Positions 53,950 to 62,692 of a stretch of 64,000 bases of DNA are shown in pieces. Origin of the DNA: Rhizobium leguminosarum bv. trifolii WSM1325 (GTDB lineage Bacteria; Pseudomonadota; Alphaproteobacteria; Rhizobiales; Rhizobiaceae); the NCBI GenBank assembly GCA_000023185.1, contig CP001622.1:3944501-4008500 (forward strand). The letters are read 5' to 3'. Positions within the stretch are counted from its first letter, which is position 1. Each line of letters opens with the position of its first letter. The position numbers and the translations under genes were made by a program. The notes under the pieces are model-generated. The model saw nothing but the letters and a program-made list of their open reading frames with translations, was not told where the DNA came from and did not search any database.

Positions 53950-56829
53950 TCACTCCGCTGCCTCGAGCTTGCCGGCGATGCGGCGCGATTGACGCGCCTG
54001 CTCGTCATATTCGAGTTGCCATTCGCTCGGCCCGTTGGAGGGCGAGACCTGCACCGCCGTCACCTTGTATTCCGGGCAGTTCGTCGCCCAGTCGGAGAAA
54101 TCGGTGGTGATGACGTTCGCCTGCGTCGTGGGATGATGGAAGGTCGTGTAGACGACACCCGGCGCGACGCGATCGGTGATCAGCGCCCTGAGCGTCGTGT
54201 CGCCGGAGCGGCTGCCGAGCTTCACCCAGTCGCCGTCGCGAACGCCGCGCTGCTCGGCATCGTGCGAATGGATTTCCAGCCGGTCTTCCGCATGCCATAC
54301 GACATTCTCGGTTCGCCGTGTCTGCGCCCCGACATTGTACTGGCTGAGGGTGCGGCCGGTTGTCAGCAGCAGCGGGAAGCGCGGACCGGTGCGCTCGTCG
54401 GTCGCCACATATTCGGTGCGGATGAACTTGCCCTTGCCGCGCACGAAGCCATTGACATGCATGATCGGCGAGCCGAGCGGGGTCTTCTCGTTGCAGGGCC
54501 ACTGCACCGAGCCCATTTTGTCGAGATAGTCGTAGGAGACCATCGCGAAACTCGGCGTCGTCGCGGCGATCTCGTCCATGATCTCCGACGGATGGGTGTA
54601 ATTCCAGTCGAGCCCCATCGCCTGGGCAAGCTTCTGCGTCACTTCCCAGTCGCCATAGCCGTTGCGCGGCGACATCACCTTGCGCACACGATTGATGCGG
54701 CGCTCGGCATTGGTGAAGGTGCCGTCCTTCTCGAGGAAGGTCGAGCCCGGTAGAAAGACATGGGCGTAATTGGCGGTCTCGTTGAGGAACAGATCCTGCA
54801 CGACGACGCATTCCATCGCCGCAAGCCCGGCCGCGACATGTTTGGTATCGGGATCGGACTGGAGGATGTCTTCGCCCTGGATGTAGATGCCCTTGAACGA
54901 GCCGTCGACTGCTGCATCCAGCATGTTCGGAATACGCAGGCCCGGCTCGTTGTTGAGCTTCACGCCCCAGAGCTTTTCGAAGATATCGCGCGTCGCATCG
55001 TCGGAAATGTGCCGGTAGCCCGGCAATTCGTGCGGGAACGAGCCCATGTCGCAGGAGCCCTGCACATTGTTCTGGCCGCGCAGCGGGTTCACGCCGACGC
55101 CGGGACGGCCGATATTGCCGGTCGCCATCGCCAGGTTGGCGATCGCGATGACCGTGGTCGAGCCCTGGCTGTGTTCGGTGACGCCGAGGCCATAATAGAT
55201 TGCGCCATTGCCGCCCTTGGCATAGAGCCTTGCCGCGTCGCGCAGATCCGCCGCCGGCACGCCGGTGAAGATCTCGGTCTCTTCGGGACTGTGCTGCGGT
55301 TCGGCGACGAAGGCGGCCCAGTCCTCGAACTCCGACCAGTCGCAGCGCTCGCGGATGAACGCCTCGTCAAAGAGCCCTTCGGTGACGATCACATGCGCCA
55401 GCGCCGTCATGACCGCGACATTGGTGCCGGGCTTCAGCGGCAGGTGATAGGAGGCCTCGATATGCGGCGAGCGGACGATATCGGTGCGGCGCGGATCGAT
55501 GACGATGAGCTTGGCGCCCTGGCGCAGCCGCTTCTTCAGCCGCGAGCCGAACACCGGATGCCCATCGGTTGGATTGGCGCCGATGACGATGACGACGTCG
55601 GAATGCTCGACGCTGTCGAAATCCTGTGTGCCCGCCGACGTGCCGAAGGTCTGGCCGAGGCCGTAACCGGTCGGCGAATGGCAGACGCGGGCGCAGGTGT
55701 CGACATTGTTGTTGCCGAAGCCGGCGCGGATCAGCTTCTGCACCAGATACGTTTCCTCATTGGTGCAGCGCGACGAGGTGATGCCGCCAATTGCCTCGCG
55801 GCCGTATTGATACTGGATGCGGCGGAACTCCAGCGCCACATGCGCGAAGGCCTCGTCCCAGCTCACTTCCCGCCAGGGATCGCTGACCTTTTCGCGGATC
55901 ATCGGATTGAGGATGCGGTCCTTGTGGGTGGAATAGCCGTAGGCGAAGCGTCCCTTGACGCAGGAATGGCCGCGATTGGCTTGGCCGTCCTTCCACGGCA
56001 CCATGCGCACCAGTTCCTCGCCGCGCATCTCCGCCTTGAAGGAACAGCCGACGCCGCAGTAGGCGCAGGTCGTCACAGCCGAATGCTCCGGCTGGCCGAT
56101 CTGAATCACCGATTTCTCCGTCAGCGTTGCCGTCGGGCAGGCCTGGACGCAGGCACCGCAGGAGACGCATTCGGAATCGATGAAATGCTCGTGCATGCCG
56201 GGCGAAACGCGCGAGCCGAAGCCGCGGCCCTCGATCGTCAGCGCGAAGGTGCCCTGCACTTCCTCGCAGGCGCGCACGCAGCGCGAACAGACGATGCATT
56301 TCGAGGGATCATAGGTGAAATAGGGATTGGACTCGTCCTTCGGCATCCATTTCAGATTGATGTCGCCATTGCTGCGCGCCTTGACGTGGTTGTCGCCCTC
56401 ATAGCCGTAACGTACGTCGCGCAGGCCGACGGCGCCCGCCATGTCCTGCAATTCGCAATCACCGTTAGCCGCGCAGGTGAGACAGTCGAGCGGATGGTCG
56501 GAAATATAGAGTTCCATCACGCCGCGGCGGATATCCTTCAACCGCCCCGTCTGCGTGTGCACCACCATGTTTGCCGCCACCGGCGTCGTGCAGGAGGAGG
56601 GTGTTCCGTTGCGGCCCTCGATCTCGACGAGGCAGAGCCGGCAGGAGCCGAAAGCGTCGACCATATCGGTGGCGCAGAGCTTCGGCACCTTGATGCCGGC
56701 CTCCATCGAGGCGCGCATGATCGAGGTGCCCTCCGGCACGCTGATCTGCTGTCCGTCGATGGTGAGCTTCACCATGACCTCGGATTTCGAAGCAGGAGTG
56801 CCGTAGTCGATTTCATGGATGAGAGACAT
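53950..56829 (-). CDS. fdsA: NAD-dependent formate dehydrogenase alpha (molybdenum) subunit
   Basis: Catalytic subunit of 959 residues. The N-terminal [2Fe-2S] domain has FGSCRLCLVEIE and later Cys. A His/Cys cluster lies at LTCAANGDCELQ. Two ferredoxin clusters are seen (CIVCSRCVRACEEVQ and CVSCGACVQACPTATL), and a [4Fe-4S] motif CAYCGVGCSF opens the bis-MGD domain. The substrate Cys-His pair lies in ARVCHSPTGYGLG near residue 380. It oxidises formate to CO2 and passes electrons to FdsB/FdsG. The domain order is that of soluble Fds enzymes from Rhodobacter. Confidence 0.95.
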   Translation of the reverse strand: MSLIHEIDYGTPASKSEVMVKLTIDGQQISVPEGTSIMRASMEAGIKVPKLCATDMVDAFGSCRLCLVEIEGRNGTPSSCTTPVAANMVVHTQTGRLKDIRRGVMELYISDHPLDCLTCAANGDCELQDMAGAVGLRDVRYGYEGDNHVKARSNGDINLKWMPKDESNPYFTYDPSKCIVCSRCVRACEEVQGTFALTIEGRGFGSRVSPGMHEHFIDSECVSCGACVQACPTATLTEKSVIQIGQPEHSAVTTCAYCGVGCSFKAEMRGEELVRMVPWKDGQANRGHSCVKGRFAYGYSTHKDRILNPMIREKVSDPWREVSWDEAFAHVALEFRRIQYQYGREAIGGITSSRCTNEETYLVQKLIRAGFGNNNVDTCARVCHSPTGYGLGQTFGTSAGTQDFDSVEHSDVVIVIGANPTDGHPVFGSRLKKRLRQGAKLIVIDPRRTDIVRSPHIEASYHLPLKPGTNVAVMTALAHVIVTEGLFDEAFIRERCDWSEFEDWAAFVAEPQHSPEETEIFTGVPAADLRDAARLYAKGGNGAIYYGLGVTEHSQGSTTVIAIANLAMATGNIGRPGVGVNPLRGQNNVQGSCDMGSFPHELPGYRHISDDATRDIFEKLWGVKLNNEPGLRIPNMLDAAVDGSFKGIYIQGEDILQSDPDTKHVAAGLAAMECVVVQDLFLNETANYAHVFLPGSTFLEKDGTFTNAERRINRVRKVMSPRNGYGDWEVTQKLAQAMGLDWNYTHPSEIMDEIAATTPSFAMVSYDYLDKMGSVQWPCNEKTPLGSPIMHVNGFVRGKGKFIRTEYVATDERTGPRFPLLLTTGRTLSQYNVGAQTRRTENVVWHAEDRLEIHSHDAEQRGVRDGDWVKLGSRSGDTTLRALITDRVAPGVVYTTFHHPTTQANVITTDFSDWATNCPEYKVTAVQVSPSNGPSEWQLEYDEQARQSRRIAGKLEAAE

Positions 56830-56886
56830 GATTGGCCTCCTTGCTTGAGATGGTGAGGTCAGCGCAGGCGTTCCATGAAAAACGCG

Positions 56887-58443
56887 TCATTCCGCCGCCT
56901 CCACCAGAGGTGCCGGCGAAAAATCCTCCGGGAAATGCGTCATGGCGCTCATCACAGGATAGGGCGTGAACCCACCCAGCGCACAGAGCGAGCCGAACTT
57001 CATTGTGTTGCAGAGATCGGCAAGCAGCGCCCGGTTCTTCTCCGGCTCGATACCGTGAGCGATCTTGTCGGCCGTCTCCACGCCGCGCGTCGAGCCGATG
57101 CGGCAGGGCGTGCACTTGCCGCAGCTTTCGACGGCGCAGAATTCCATCGCGAAACGCGCCTGCTTCAGCATATCGGCCGTGTCGTCGAAGACGACGATGC
57201 CGGCATGGCCGATCAGGCCGTCCTTGGCGGCGAAGGATTCGTAATCGAATGGCGTGTCGAACAGCGCCCGCGGGAAATAGGCGCCGAGCGGTCCGCCGAC
57301 CTGCACGGCCTTGACCGGCCGTCCCGTCACTGTACCGCCACCAATCCTGTCGACGATATCTCCGAGCGAAAGACCGAAGGCCGTCTCAAAGAGGCCGCCA
57401 TATCTGACATTGCCGGCAATCTGCAGTGGGATGGTGCCGCGTGAGCGGCCCATGCCGAAATCGCGATAAAAGGCCGCACCCTTTTCCATGATAACGGGCA
57501 CCGAAGCCAGCGAGATCACATTGTTGATGACGGTCGGACAGTTAAACAACCCCTTATGCGCCGGCAGCGGCGGCTTGGCACGCACGATGCCGCGCTTGCC
57601 TTCGAGACTGTTGAGCAGCGCCGTCTCCTCGCCGCAGACATAGGCGCCGGCGCCGGCGCGCACCTCGATATCGAAGGTGTGGCCGGAGCCGAGCACCGAT
57701 GGTCCGAGAATGCCGGCCTCGCGCGCGATGCCGACGGCCTCGGTCATGACAGCGATCGCATGCGGATATTCCGAACGCGTATAGACGAAACCCTTGGTCG
57801 CCCCGGTCGCGAGCCCTGATATCGCCATGCCCTCGATCAACACGAAGGGATCGCCCTCCATGATCATCCGGTCGGCAAAGGTGCCGCTGTCGCCCTCATC
57901 GGCATTACAAACGATATATTTGCGTTCGCCGGCGGCCTCGAGAACGGTCTTCCACTTGATGCCGGTGGGAAAGCCGGCACCGCCGCGTCCGCGCAAGCCG
58001 GAATCGGTGATTTCCTTGACGATATCGACTGGTGTCATCGAAACGGCGCGGCGAAGGCCGGCAAGACCGCCATGCGCCTCGTAATCGCCCAGCGAAAGCG
58101 GATCGGTGACGCCGCAGCGGGCGAAGGTCAGGCGGGTCTGTTCCTTGAGGAACGGGAGGTCTTCAACCTCCCCGAGACAGAGCCGATGCTCGCCTCCATC
58201 AATCATCCCGGCATCGAACAGATCAGGCACATCCTTCGCCTTCACCGACCCGTAGCCGATGCGCTTGCCGGCAACCTCGACCTCGACCAACGGCTCCAGC
58301 CAGAACATTCCGCGCGAGCCGTTGCGCACGATCTCGGCATCGAAGCCGCGGGCGGCGATCTCCTGGGCAATCGCCTTTGCCACCTTTTCGGCCCCGAGCG
58401 CCAGCGCTGCGGCATCGCGCGGAACATATATCCTGACCGTCAT
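56887..58443 (-). CDS. fdsB: formate dehydrogenase beta subunit (NuoF-like)
   Basis: 518-residue diaphorase. An N-terminal thioredoxin-like stretch precedes the NuoF-type core. GLRGRGGAGFPTGIKWK is the FMN/NADH glycine loop, and ESCGKCTPCRIGSTRGVE holds the [4Fe-4S] ligands. It accepts electrons from fdsA and reduces NAD. Overlaps fdsG by four bases (ATGA). Confidence 0.95.
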   Translation of the reverse strand: MTVRIYVPRDAAALALGAEKVAKAIAQEIAARGFDAEIVRNGSRGMFWLEPLVEVEVAGKRIGYGSVKAKDVPDLFDAGMIDGGEHRLCLGEVEDLPFLKEQTRLTFARCGVTDPLSLGDYEAHGGLAGLRRAVSMTPVDIVKEITDSGLRGRGGAGFPTGIKWKTVLEAAGERKYIVCNADEGDSGTFADRMIMEGDPFVLIEGMAISGLATGATKGFVYTRSEYPHAIAVMTEAVGIAREAGILGPSVLGSGHTFDIEVRAGAGAYVCGEETALLNSLEGKRGIVRAKPPLPAHKGLFNCPTVINNVISLASVPVIMEKGAAFYRDFGMGRSRGTIPLQIAGNVRYGGLFETAFGLSLGDIVDRIGGGTVTGRPVKAVQVGGPLGAYFPRALFDTPFDYESFAAKDGLIGHAGIVVFDDTADMLKQARFAMEFCAVESCGKCTPCRIGSTRGVETADKIAHGIEPEKNRALLADLCNTMKFGSLCALGGFTPYPVMSAMTHFPEDFSPAPLVEAAE

Positions 58444-58919
58444 CGGCGTGCCTCCGCGACGAGTTCCGCCGCCGTCTGATCGTCGACCCGGCCATAAACC
58501 TCGCCGTCGAGCATCACCGCCGGCGCACAGGCGCAGAGCCCGAGACAGTAGACCGGCTCCAGCGTCACGCCGCCATCGAGCGTCGTCTGATGAAAATCGA
58601 TGCCGAGCAGCGCCTTGACACGTTCGGCCAGCGCATCGCCGCCCATCGACTGACAGGCTTCAGCGCGACAGAGCTTCAGCACATGCCGGCCGGCGGGATG
58701 GTCGCGATAATCGTGATAGAAGGTCACCACGCCATGCACCTCGGCGCGGGAGAGGTTCAATTCCTCCGCAATAACAGGCATGGCCTCCTGCGGCACATAG
58801 CCGAATTCTTGCTGAACCTCGTGCAGAATGGGAAGCAGCGGCCCTTCGAGAAAGCGAAGATCGGCGATGATGGCTCGGGTGCGTGCTGCAATATCGCCTT
58901 CGGCGATATGAATGGTCAT
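58440..58919 (-). CDS. fdsG: formate dehydrogenase gamma subunit (NuoE-like)
   Basis: 159-residue [2Fe-2S] protein of the NuoE/HoxE fold. The ligands sit in KLCRAEACQSMGGD and VYCLGLCACAPAVMLDG. It is the first gene of the fdsGBA-fdhD-fdsD operon. Confidence 0.94.
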   Translation of the reverse strand: MTIHIAEGDIAARTRAIIADLRFLEGPLLPILHEVQQEFGYVPQEAMPVIAEELNLSRAEVHGVVTFYHDYRDHPAGRHVLKLCRAEACQSMGGDALAERVKALLGIDFHQTTLDGGVTLEPVYCLGLCACAPAVMLDGEVYGRVDDQTAAELVAEARR

Positions 58920-59040
58920 AAGGCAGCCCTCCCGGCGGCTTGCTCGTTGCGAAATAGCGGGCCTCCCCCAGCCGAGTGCTATTCCGTAACCACCATCTCA
59001 GGGAAGCAGCCGGCGATCAATAAAGCTATCTCGTTGCTTG

Positions 59041-59055
59041 ATAGGTTTTTTCTAT
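59041..59055. promoter_or_regulatory. candidate LysR-type binding site (ATAG-N7-CTAT)
   Basis: ATAG (59041-59044) and CTAT (59052-59055) are separated by 7 bp, giving the T-N11-A pattern of LysR-type boxes. The inverted arms extend to TTGATAG and CTATCAA (59038-59058). It overlaps the stop of the LysR gene and lies about 120 bp upstream of fdsG. A further CTATC at 59026-59030 could be a half-site. Confidence 0.55.
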
Positions 59056-59948
59056 CAAAGTTCTTCATCTTGCACGAGCACTCTCGCTTCATGCAGCAAA
59101 GCCGAGACAAGCGGCGTGAAGGGCTCGCGATAAGGCGCAACAAGGCCGACCAGATGATGCGCCTCTGGCTCGACGATCGGGATCATGCGGATTTCCACTG
59201 GAAATCCGAAGGATTTTGCAACGTTGCGCGGCATGATGCTCGCCCAGCGTCCGGTCCTGACATGCGAGAACAGCACGATCATCGAGTTGGATTCGAGCGT
59301 CGGATGCGCTGTGGCGCCTGCTTCCGTCAAGTGGCGGTTGATGATGCGGCGGTTCTGCATGTCGGCAGTCAATAGACAAAGCCGAAGGTCGCCGATCTCC
59401 CGCCAGGTCACGTTGTCGCGATCAGATAGCGGGCTGCCGGCAGCCGTGATCAGATTATAGCGCTCGGCATAGAGGGGAACGGTCGTGACCCGGCCGAGCG
59501 GCTCGTTTTCGAGATAGGTGATGCCGGCATCGATTTCGAGGTTTTCAAGCATGCTCAGCACCTGCAGCGAATTCCGCGAGACGATCGAGAAGGTCACGCC
59601 GGGGTGCCGCTCCTGAAAGGGCGTGGTGATGCGCGACAGCATGGCAAGCGCGGTCGGAATGGCGGCGAGGCGAATGTGGCCGGAAAGGCCGCGGCGCGCG
59701 GCGCGCATCTCCTCGCGCATGGTGCGGGCATCGCCGACGATGCGCCGGGCCCATTCGAGCACACGCTGCCCCTCCGGCGTCAGCCCCTGGAACCGCGAGC
59801 CGCGCTGCACCAGCATGACGCCGAGCTGATCCTCGAGCTGCCGGATGGCGGCCGAAAGCGTAGGCTGCGAGATCCCGCACTCCTCCGCGGCGCGGCCAAA
59901 ATGCTTTTCATTGGCAAGGGCGATGAAGAATTCCAGCTTGTCGATCAT
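59055..59948 (-). CDS. LysR family regulator, probably of formate dehydrogenase
   Basis: 297-residue regulator. The N-terminal wHTH is FIALANEKHFGRAAEECGIS QPTLS-type (split here, residues about 7-33). An effector-binding domain follows. It stands upstream of and in the same direction as the fds operon, 135 bp before fdsG. In Rhodobacter-type fds clusters a LysR-type gene is a usual neighbour. The likely binding site spans its own stop codon. The inducer is unknown, presumably formate. Confidence 0.9.
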   Translation of the reverse strand: MIDKLEFFIALANEKHFGRAAEECGISQPTLSAAIRQLEDQLGVMLVQRGSRFQGLTPEGQRVLEWARRIVGDARTMREEMRAARRGLSGHIRLAAIPTALAMLSRITTPFQERHPGVTFSIVSRNSLQVLSMLENLEIDAGITYLENEPLGRVTTVPLYAERYNLITAAGSPLSDRDNVTWREIGDLRLCLLTADMQNRRIINRHLTEAGATAHPTLESNSMIVLFSHVRTGRWASIMPRNVAKSFGFPVEIRMIPIVEPEAHHLVGLVAPYREPFTPLVSALLHEARVLVQDEEL

Positions 59949-60027
59949 CCGGTCTCCCGATCCGGCATGACATCATCCGGGTCAGTTCATCTTTGACGCA
60001 GCAGCCGTGCTCTGCAAGGGCGATCTC

Positions 60028-60077
60028 TAGATCAGGATGATTTTAGGCCCGATCGGCCTAAAATCTGAATCCTGATC
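60028..60077. repeat. long palindrome, rhizobial repeat
   Basis: AGATCAGGAT at the left and ATCCTGATCT at the right enclose TTTTAGGCC / GGCCTAAAA around a central GATC. Almost the whole 50 bp is inverted. It lies just before the second element at 60091-60140. Confidence 0.75.
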
Positions 60078-60090
60078 TAAATCAAAGAAA

Positions 60091-60140
60091 TAGAGCATGA
60101 TGTCGTCCGTAAACCGCGCACACTTTTCGGCATCATGCTC
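60091..60140. repeat. rhizobial palindromic element (AGAGCATGATG type)
   Basis: AGAGCATGATG on the left and CATCATGCTCT on the right, with ACACTTTTCGG inside, make this the most complete copy of the family seen in the window. It ends at the stop codon of the ArsR gene. Confidence 0.75.
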
Positions 60141-60481
60141 TAACTGTTTTCTGCAACCGGAAAAAGATCGAACAGCGATTCGAGGAAGGCAAGCACGCTG
60201 ACATTGCCGATGCTGTAATAGACCAGCCTGCCCTGGCGGCGCGTATGGACCAGGCCTTCTAGCCTTAACCGCGCCAGCTGCTGCGAGACCATTGCCTGCT
60301 GGATGCCGAGGATATTTTCGATCTCACCCACCGTCCGCTCCTCGTTCGCCAATATGCAGAGGATCAGAAGTCGGGTCTGGTGCGCTAACGCTTTCAGCAG
60401 ATCGCTCGCTTCGTGGGCTTTTCCAGCGAGTGTGTGCAATTCCTGGCCGGTCATCCCCGGCTCGGGTTTGGGCAACGGCAT
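60140..60481 (-). CDS. ArsR family regulator
   Basis: Small wHTH repressor of about 113 residues. LLKALAHQTRLLILCILANE and VGEIENILGIQQAMVSQQLA form the DNA-binding part, followed by LVHTRRQGRLVYYSI. Only one Cys (in LILC) is present. The ELCVC metal motif of ArsR/SmtB metal sensors is absent, so the signal is not obvious. The frame start at 60538 lies within an operator-like palindrome, so I use the ATG at 60481. Another ATG at 60454 is possible. It lies downstream of the SDR gene. Confidence 0.85.
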   Translation of the reverse strand: MPLPKPEPGMTGQELHTLAGKAHEASDLLKALAHQTRLLILCILANEERTVGEIENILGIQQAMVSQQLARLRLEGLVHTRRQGRLVYYSIGNVSVLAFLESLFDLFPVAENS

Positions 60482-60528
60482 TCGGTATCTCGGAAGGTAG
60501 GCAATGAGGTAGATCAGCACAATAGCAT

Positions 60529-60544
60529 ATTCGCACAAGCGAAT
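60529..60544. promoter_or_regulatory. ArsR-type operator palindrome
   Basis: ATTCGC (60529-60534) and GCGAAT (60539-60544) are perfect inverted arms around ACAA. This is the size of an ArsR-family site, and it lies 47 bp before the ArsR ATG used here. Confidence 0.5.
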
Positions 60545-60584
60545 TGGTCAAAAGTGATGAAATGTCAAAAAAAGTCCAAACAAA

Positions 60585-61409
60585 TCAGCAGATAAGCTGA
60601 CCTCCATTGATCTCGATCACCTGTCCGGTGATGTAGCCCGAGAGCGAGGGAGCCGCCAGGAATAGGTAGGCCGGAGCACAATCCTCCGCCGTGCCGAGCC
60701 GCTGCAGGGGGATGGATTTTCTCGTCTGCTCCAGCTTTTCGCGCGAGGAATAGCGCTCATGGAAATCCGTCTCGATCGTGCCTGGCGACACGCAATTGAC
60801 GCGGATTCCGTCCGGTGCAAGCTCACGGGCAAGCGCCTTGGAATAGGTCGCAACGAAGGCTTTCGAAGCCGAATAGATCGAGGAACCGGGGCTGCCGCCG
60901 GTCAGCGCCGAAATCGAAACCGTGTTGACGATGGCAGCGCCCTCGGCCGCCTTCAATGCCGGCAGCAGCGCCCGCGTCAGCGCCACCACCGATGTCTGGT
61001 TGAGCCGCACGACCGCCTCATATTCTGCGTCGGTGAGTGTGGCGGCGGGAAAACGACCAAGCATGGTGCCGGCATTGTTGACGAGCACATCGACCTTATC
61101 GAAGAAGGCGAGAGTATCCTCGGCAAATTGCGCTGCGCCACCGACTGCAGAGAAATCGGCATTAAGCAGCAGCGCCCGTCTTTCGGATTCAGCCGTCAGC
61201 AGGAAATCCGGCAGGTCGCGTCCCGGCTTGCGCCCGGTATGGACGATCACCTTCGCGCCGCAGTCCAGGAACTGCCGGGCCACTTCAAGGCCGATGCCGC
61301 GGCCGGCGCCGGTCACCACAACATTGCGATTTTCGAACAGTCTGGGATGGAACACGAAGCCGTCCTCCTCGCGGACAGTGCCGCCGGTTGTGTCATTCGC
61401 CCTTAACAT
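60585..61409 (-). CDS. short-chain dehydrogenase/reductase
   Basis: 274-residue Rossmann oxidoreductase. TGAGRGIG is the cofactor loop, NNAG is seen near the fourth strand, and catalytic YSASK follows. The C-terminal GQVIEINGGQLI is typical. The substrate is unknown. The first 25 residues vary, and a start nearer FHPRLFENRNVVVTG cannot be excluded. The gene is upstream of the ArsR gene on the same strand and might be co-transcribed. Confidence 0.88.
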   Translation of the reverse strand: MLRANDTTGGTVREEDGFVFHPRLFENRNVVVTGAGRGIGLEVARQFLDCGAKVIVHTGRKPGRDLPDFLLTAESERRALLLNADFSAVGGAAQFAEDTLAFFDKVDVLVNNAGTMLGRFPAATLTDAEYEAVVRLNQTSVVALTRALLPALKAAEGAAIVNTVSISALTGGSPGSSIYSASKAFVATYSKALARELAPDGIRVNCVSPGTIETDFHERYSSREKLEQTRKSIPLQRLGTAEDCAPAYLFLAAPSLSGYITGQVIEINGGQLIC

Positions 61410-61477
61410 ATGAGCGCGCCGACCGAAAGGAAGGCGCGCATCGATCTTTCCGGAAAGACGTACCTTCCGGCGGAAGA

Positions 61478-61942
61478 CTAGTTTTCGGCCTCCAGAAGTC
61501 GCGCGCCCGGCCCTTCCTTGCCGAGCCGGTCACAGGGATTGCGCAACGGACAGCTTTCGATCGACAGGCAGCCGCAGCCGATGCAGCCGGTCAGACGGTC
61601 GCGCAGCAGGCTAAGCCGCCTGATTCGCGCGTCGAGATCATCCTTCCACAGCGCCGACAGCGTCTGCCAGTCGGCCACGGTCGGCGTGCGTCCCTGCGGC
61701 AGGGACTCGAACGCCGCCTGGATTTCCAAAAGCGGAATGCCGACACGCTGCGCCACCTTGATGATGCCGAGCCGGCGAAGCACATCGCGCCCATAGCGCC
61801 GCTGATTGCCGCGGGAGCGGATGCTCGAGATCAGCCCCTTGGTCTCGTAAAAATGCAGCGCCGAGACGGCCAGGCCGCTGCGCGCCGCCACTTCGCCGAC
61901 CGTCAGGAGCTTGCCGAGCGGCGCTGCCGGAATTGTATCCAT
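61478..61942 (-). CDS. soxR: redox-sensing activator SoxR
   Basis: 154-residue MerR-family protein. The N-terminal HTH is [20 protein letters not shown]. The [2Fe-2S] ligands are Cys120, Cys123, Cys125 and Cys131 in [12 protein letters not shown], nearly the same positions as in E. coli. Oxidation by redox-cycling compounds turns it on. The divergent FMN reductase promoter carries a near-perfect SoxR box. No soxS-like AraC gene is present, as expected outside enterics. Confidence 0.95.
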   Translation of the reverse strand: MDTIPAAPLGKLLTVGEVAARSGLAVSALHFYETKGLISSIRSRGNQRRYGRDVLRRLGIIKVAQRVGIPLLEIQAAFESLPQGRTPTVADWQTLSALWKDDLDARIRRLSLLRDRLTGCIGCGCLSIESCPLRNPCDRLGKEGPGARLLEAEN

Positions 61943-61948
61943 CGCCTC

Positions 61949-61979
61949 TTGACCTCAAGATTAGTTGAGGTTTTATAAC
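61949..61979 (+). promoter_or_regulatory. SoxR box within a 19-bp-spaced promoter
   Basis: CCTCAAGATTAGTTGAGG (61953-61970) differs at only three of 18 positions from the E. coli soxS box. It lies between -35 TTGACC (61949-61954) and -10 TATAAC (61974-61979), which are 19 bp apart. This long spacer is the hallmark of MerR-family activation. It drives the FMN reductase on the plus strand and is 11 bp from the soxR start. Confidence 0.85.
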
Positions 61980-62025
61980 CCTTGCTCCTGCAATCGTAAA
62001 GTCCAATCGCAACAAGGAGCGACGC

Positions 62026-62622
62026 ATGCAAACACCCACCAGGCTGGCTGTCATCTACGGAAGCACGAGAGAGGGCCGCATCTGCGACCGGGTGGTCAAA
62101 TGGCTGACGCAGGAGCTCCTCCGCTTCCCGCAGTTTGATATCGACATCATCGACCCGCTCGACTTCGCGCTGCCGGCCAACCGCGATGTGACGCACCTAG
62201 AAGTCGACAGGCTCGCCGGACGGCTTGGCATGGCCGACGCCTTCATCATCGTCACGCCGGAATATAATCACAGCTTCACCGCCCCGTTGAAATCGATCAT
62301 CGATTTCTTCTTCGAGCCCTGGCAGGGCAAGCCGGTCGCCTTCGTTTCCTATGGCGGCATATCCGGCGGCCTGCGCGCCGTCGAACAGCTGCGGCTGGTC
62401 TTCGCCGAACTGCACGCCGTCACCATCCGTGATTCGGTCAGCTTTGCCGCACCTTGGAACCGCTTCGATCCAGACGGACGACTCGATAATCCCGCCGATG
62501 GAATGCGTTTGCTCGATCGGATGATGGCGAGGCTGGAATGGTGGACGCAGGCGCTCGTCACCGCCCGCAGCAATCGTCCCTATGCCGACATAGAGCGCCG
62601 CGCGTCTTTTCAGACACGCTAA
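62026..62622 (+). CDS. NAD(P)H-dependent FMN reductase
   Basis: 198-residue flavodoxin-like reductase. IYGSTREGRICDRVVKWL binds the FMN phosphate. ITPEYNHSFTAPLKSIID-type (VTPEYNHSF here) and VSYGGISGGLRAVEQL follow. Likely SoxR target, reducing flavins or quinones under redox stress. Its last codons (RASFQTR) come from the repeat element at 62594-62692. Confidence 0.9.
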   Translation: MQTPTRLAVIYGSTREGRICDRVVKWLTQELLRFPQFDIDIIDPLDFALPANRDVTHLEVDRLAGRLGMADAFIIVTPEYNHSFTAPLKSIIDFFFEPWQGKPVAFVSYGGISGGLRAVEQLRLVFAELHAVTIRDSVSFAAPWNRFDPDGRLDNPADGMRLLDRMMARLEWWTQALVTARSNRPYADIERRASFQTR

Positions 62623-62692
62623 GGACGCTCTATCACTTTGAATCTGCTCATAATCCTTTCCGAAAATCGATTCCGATTTTCGGGGTTATGCG
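62594..62692. repeat. rhizobial repeat, copy A
   Basis: Starts AGCGCCGCGCGTCTTTTCAG and continues with ACTTTGAAT and AATCGATTCCGATTTTCGG. Copy B lies at 63564-63662, with identical first 22 bases and the same order of blocks. It supplies the C-terminal codons and stop of the FMN reductase. CGCGTCT/AGAC(A/G)CG forms a hairpin. Confidence 0.75.
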
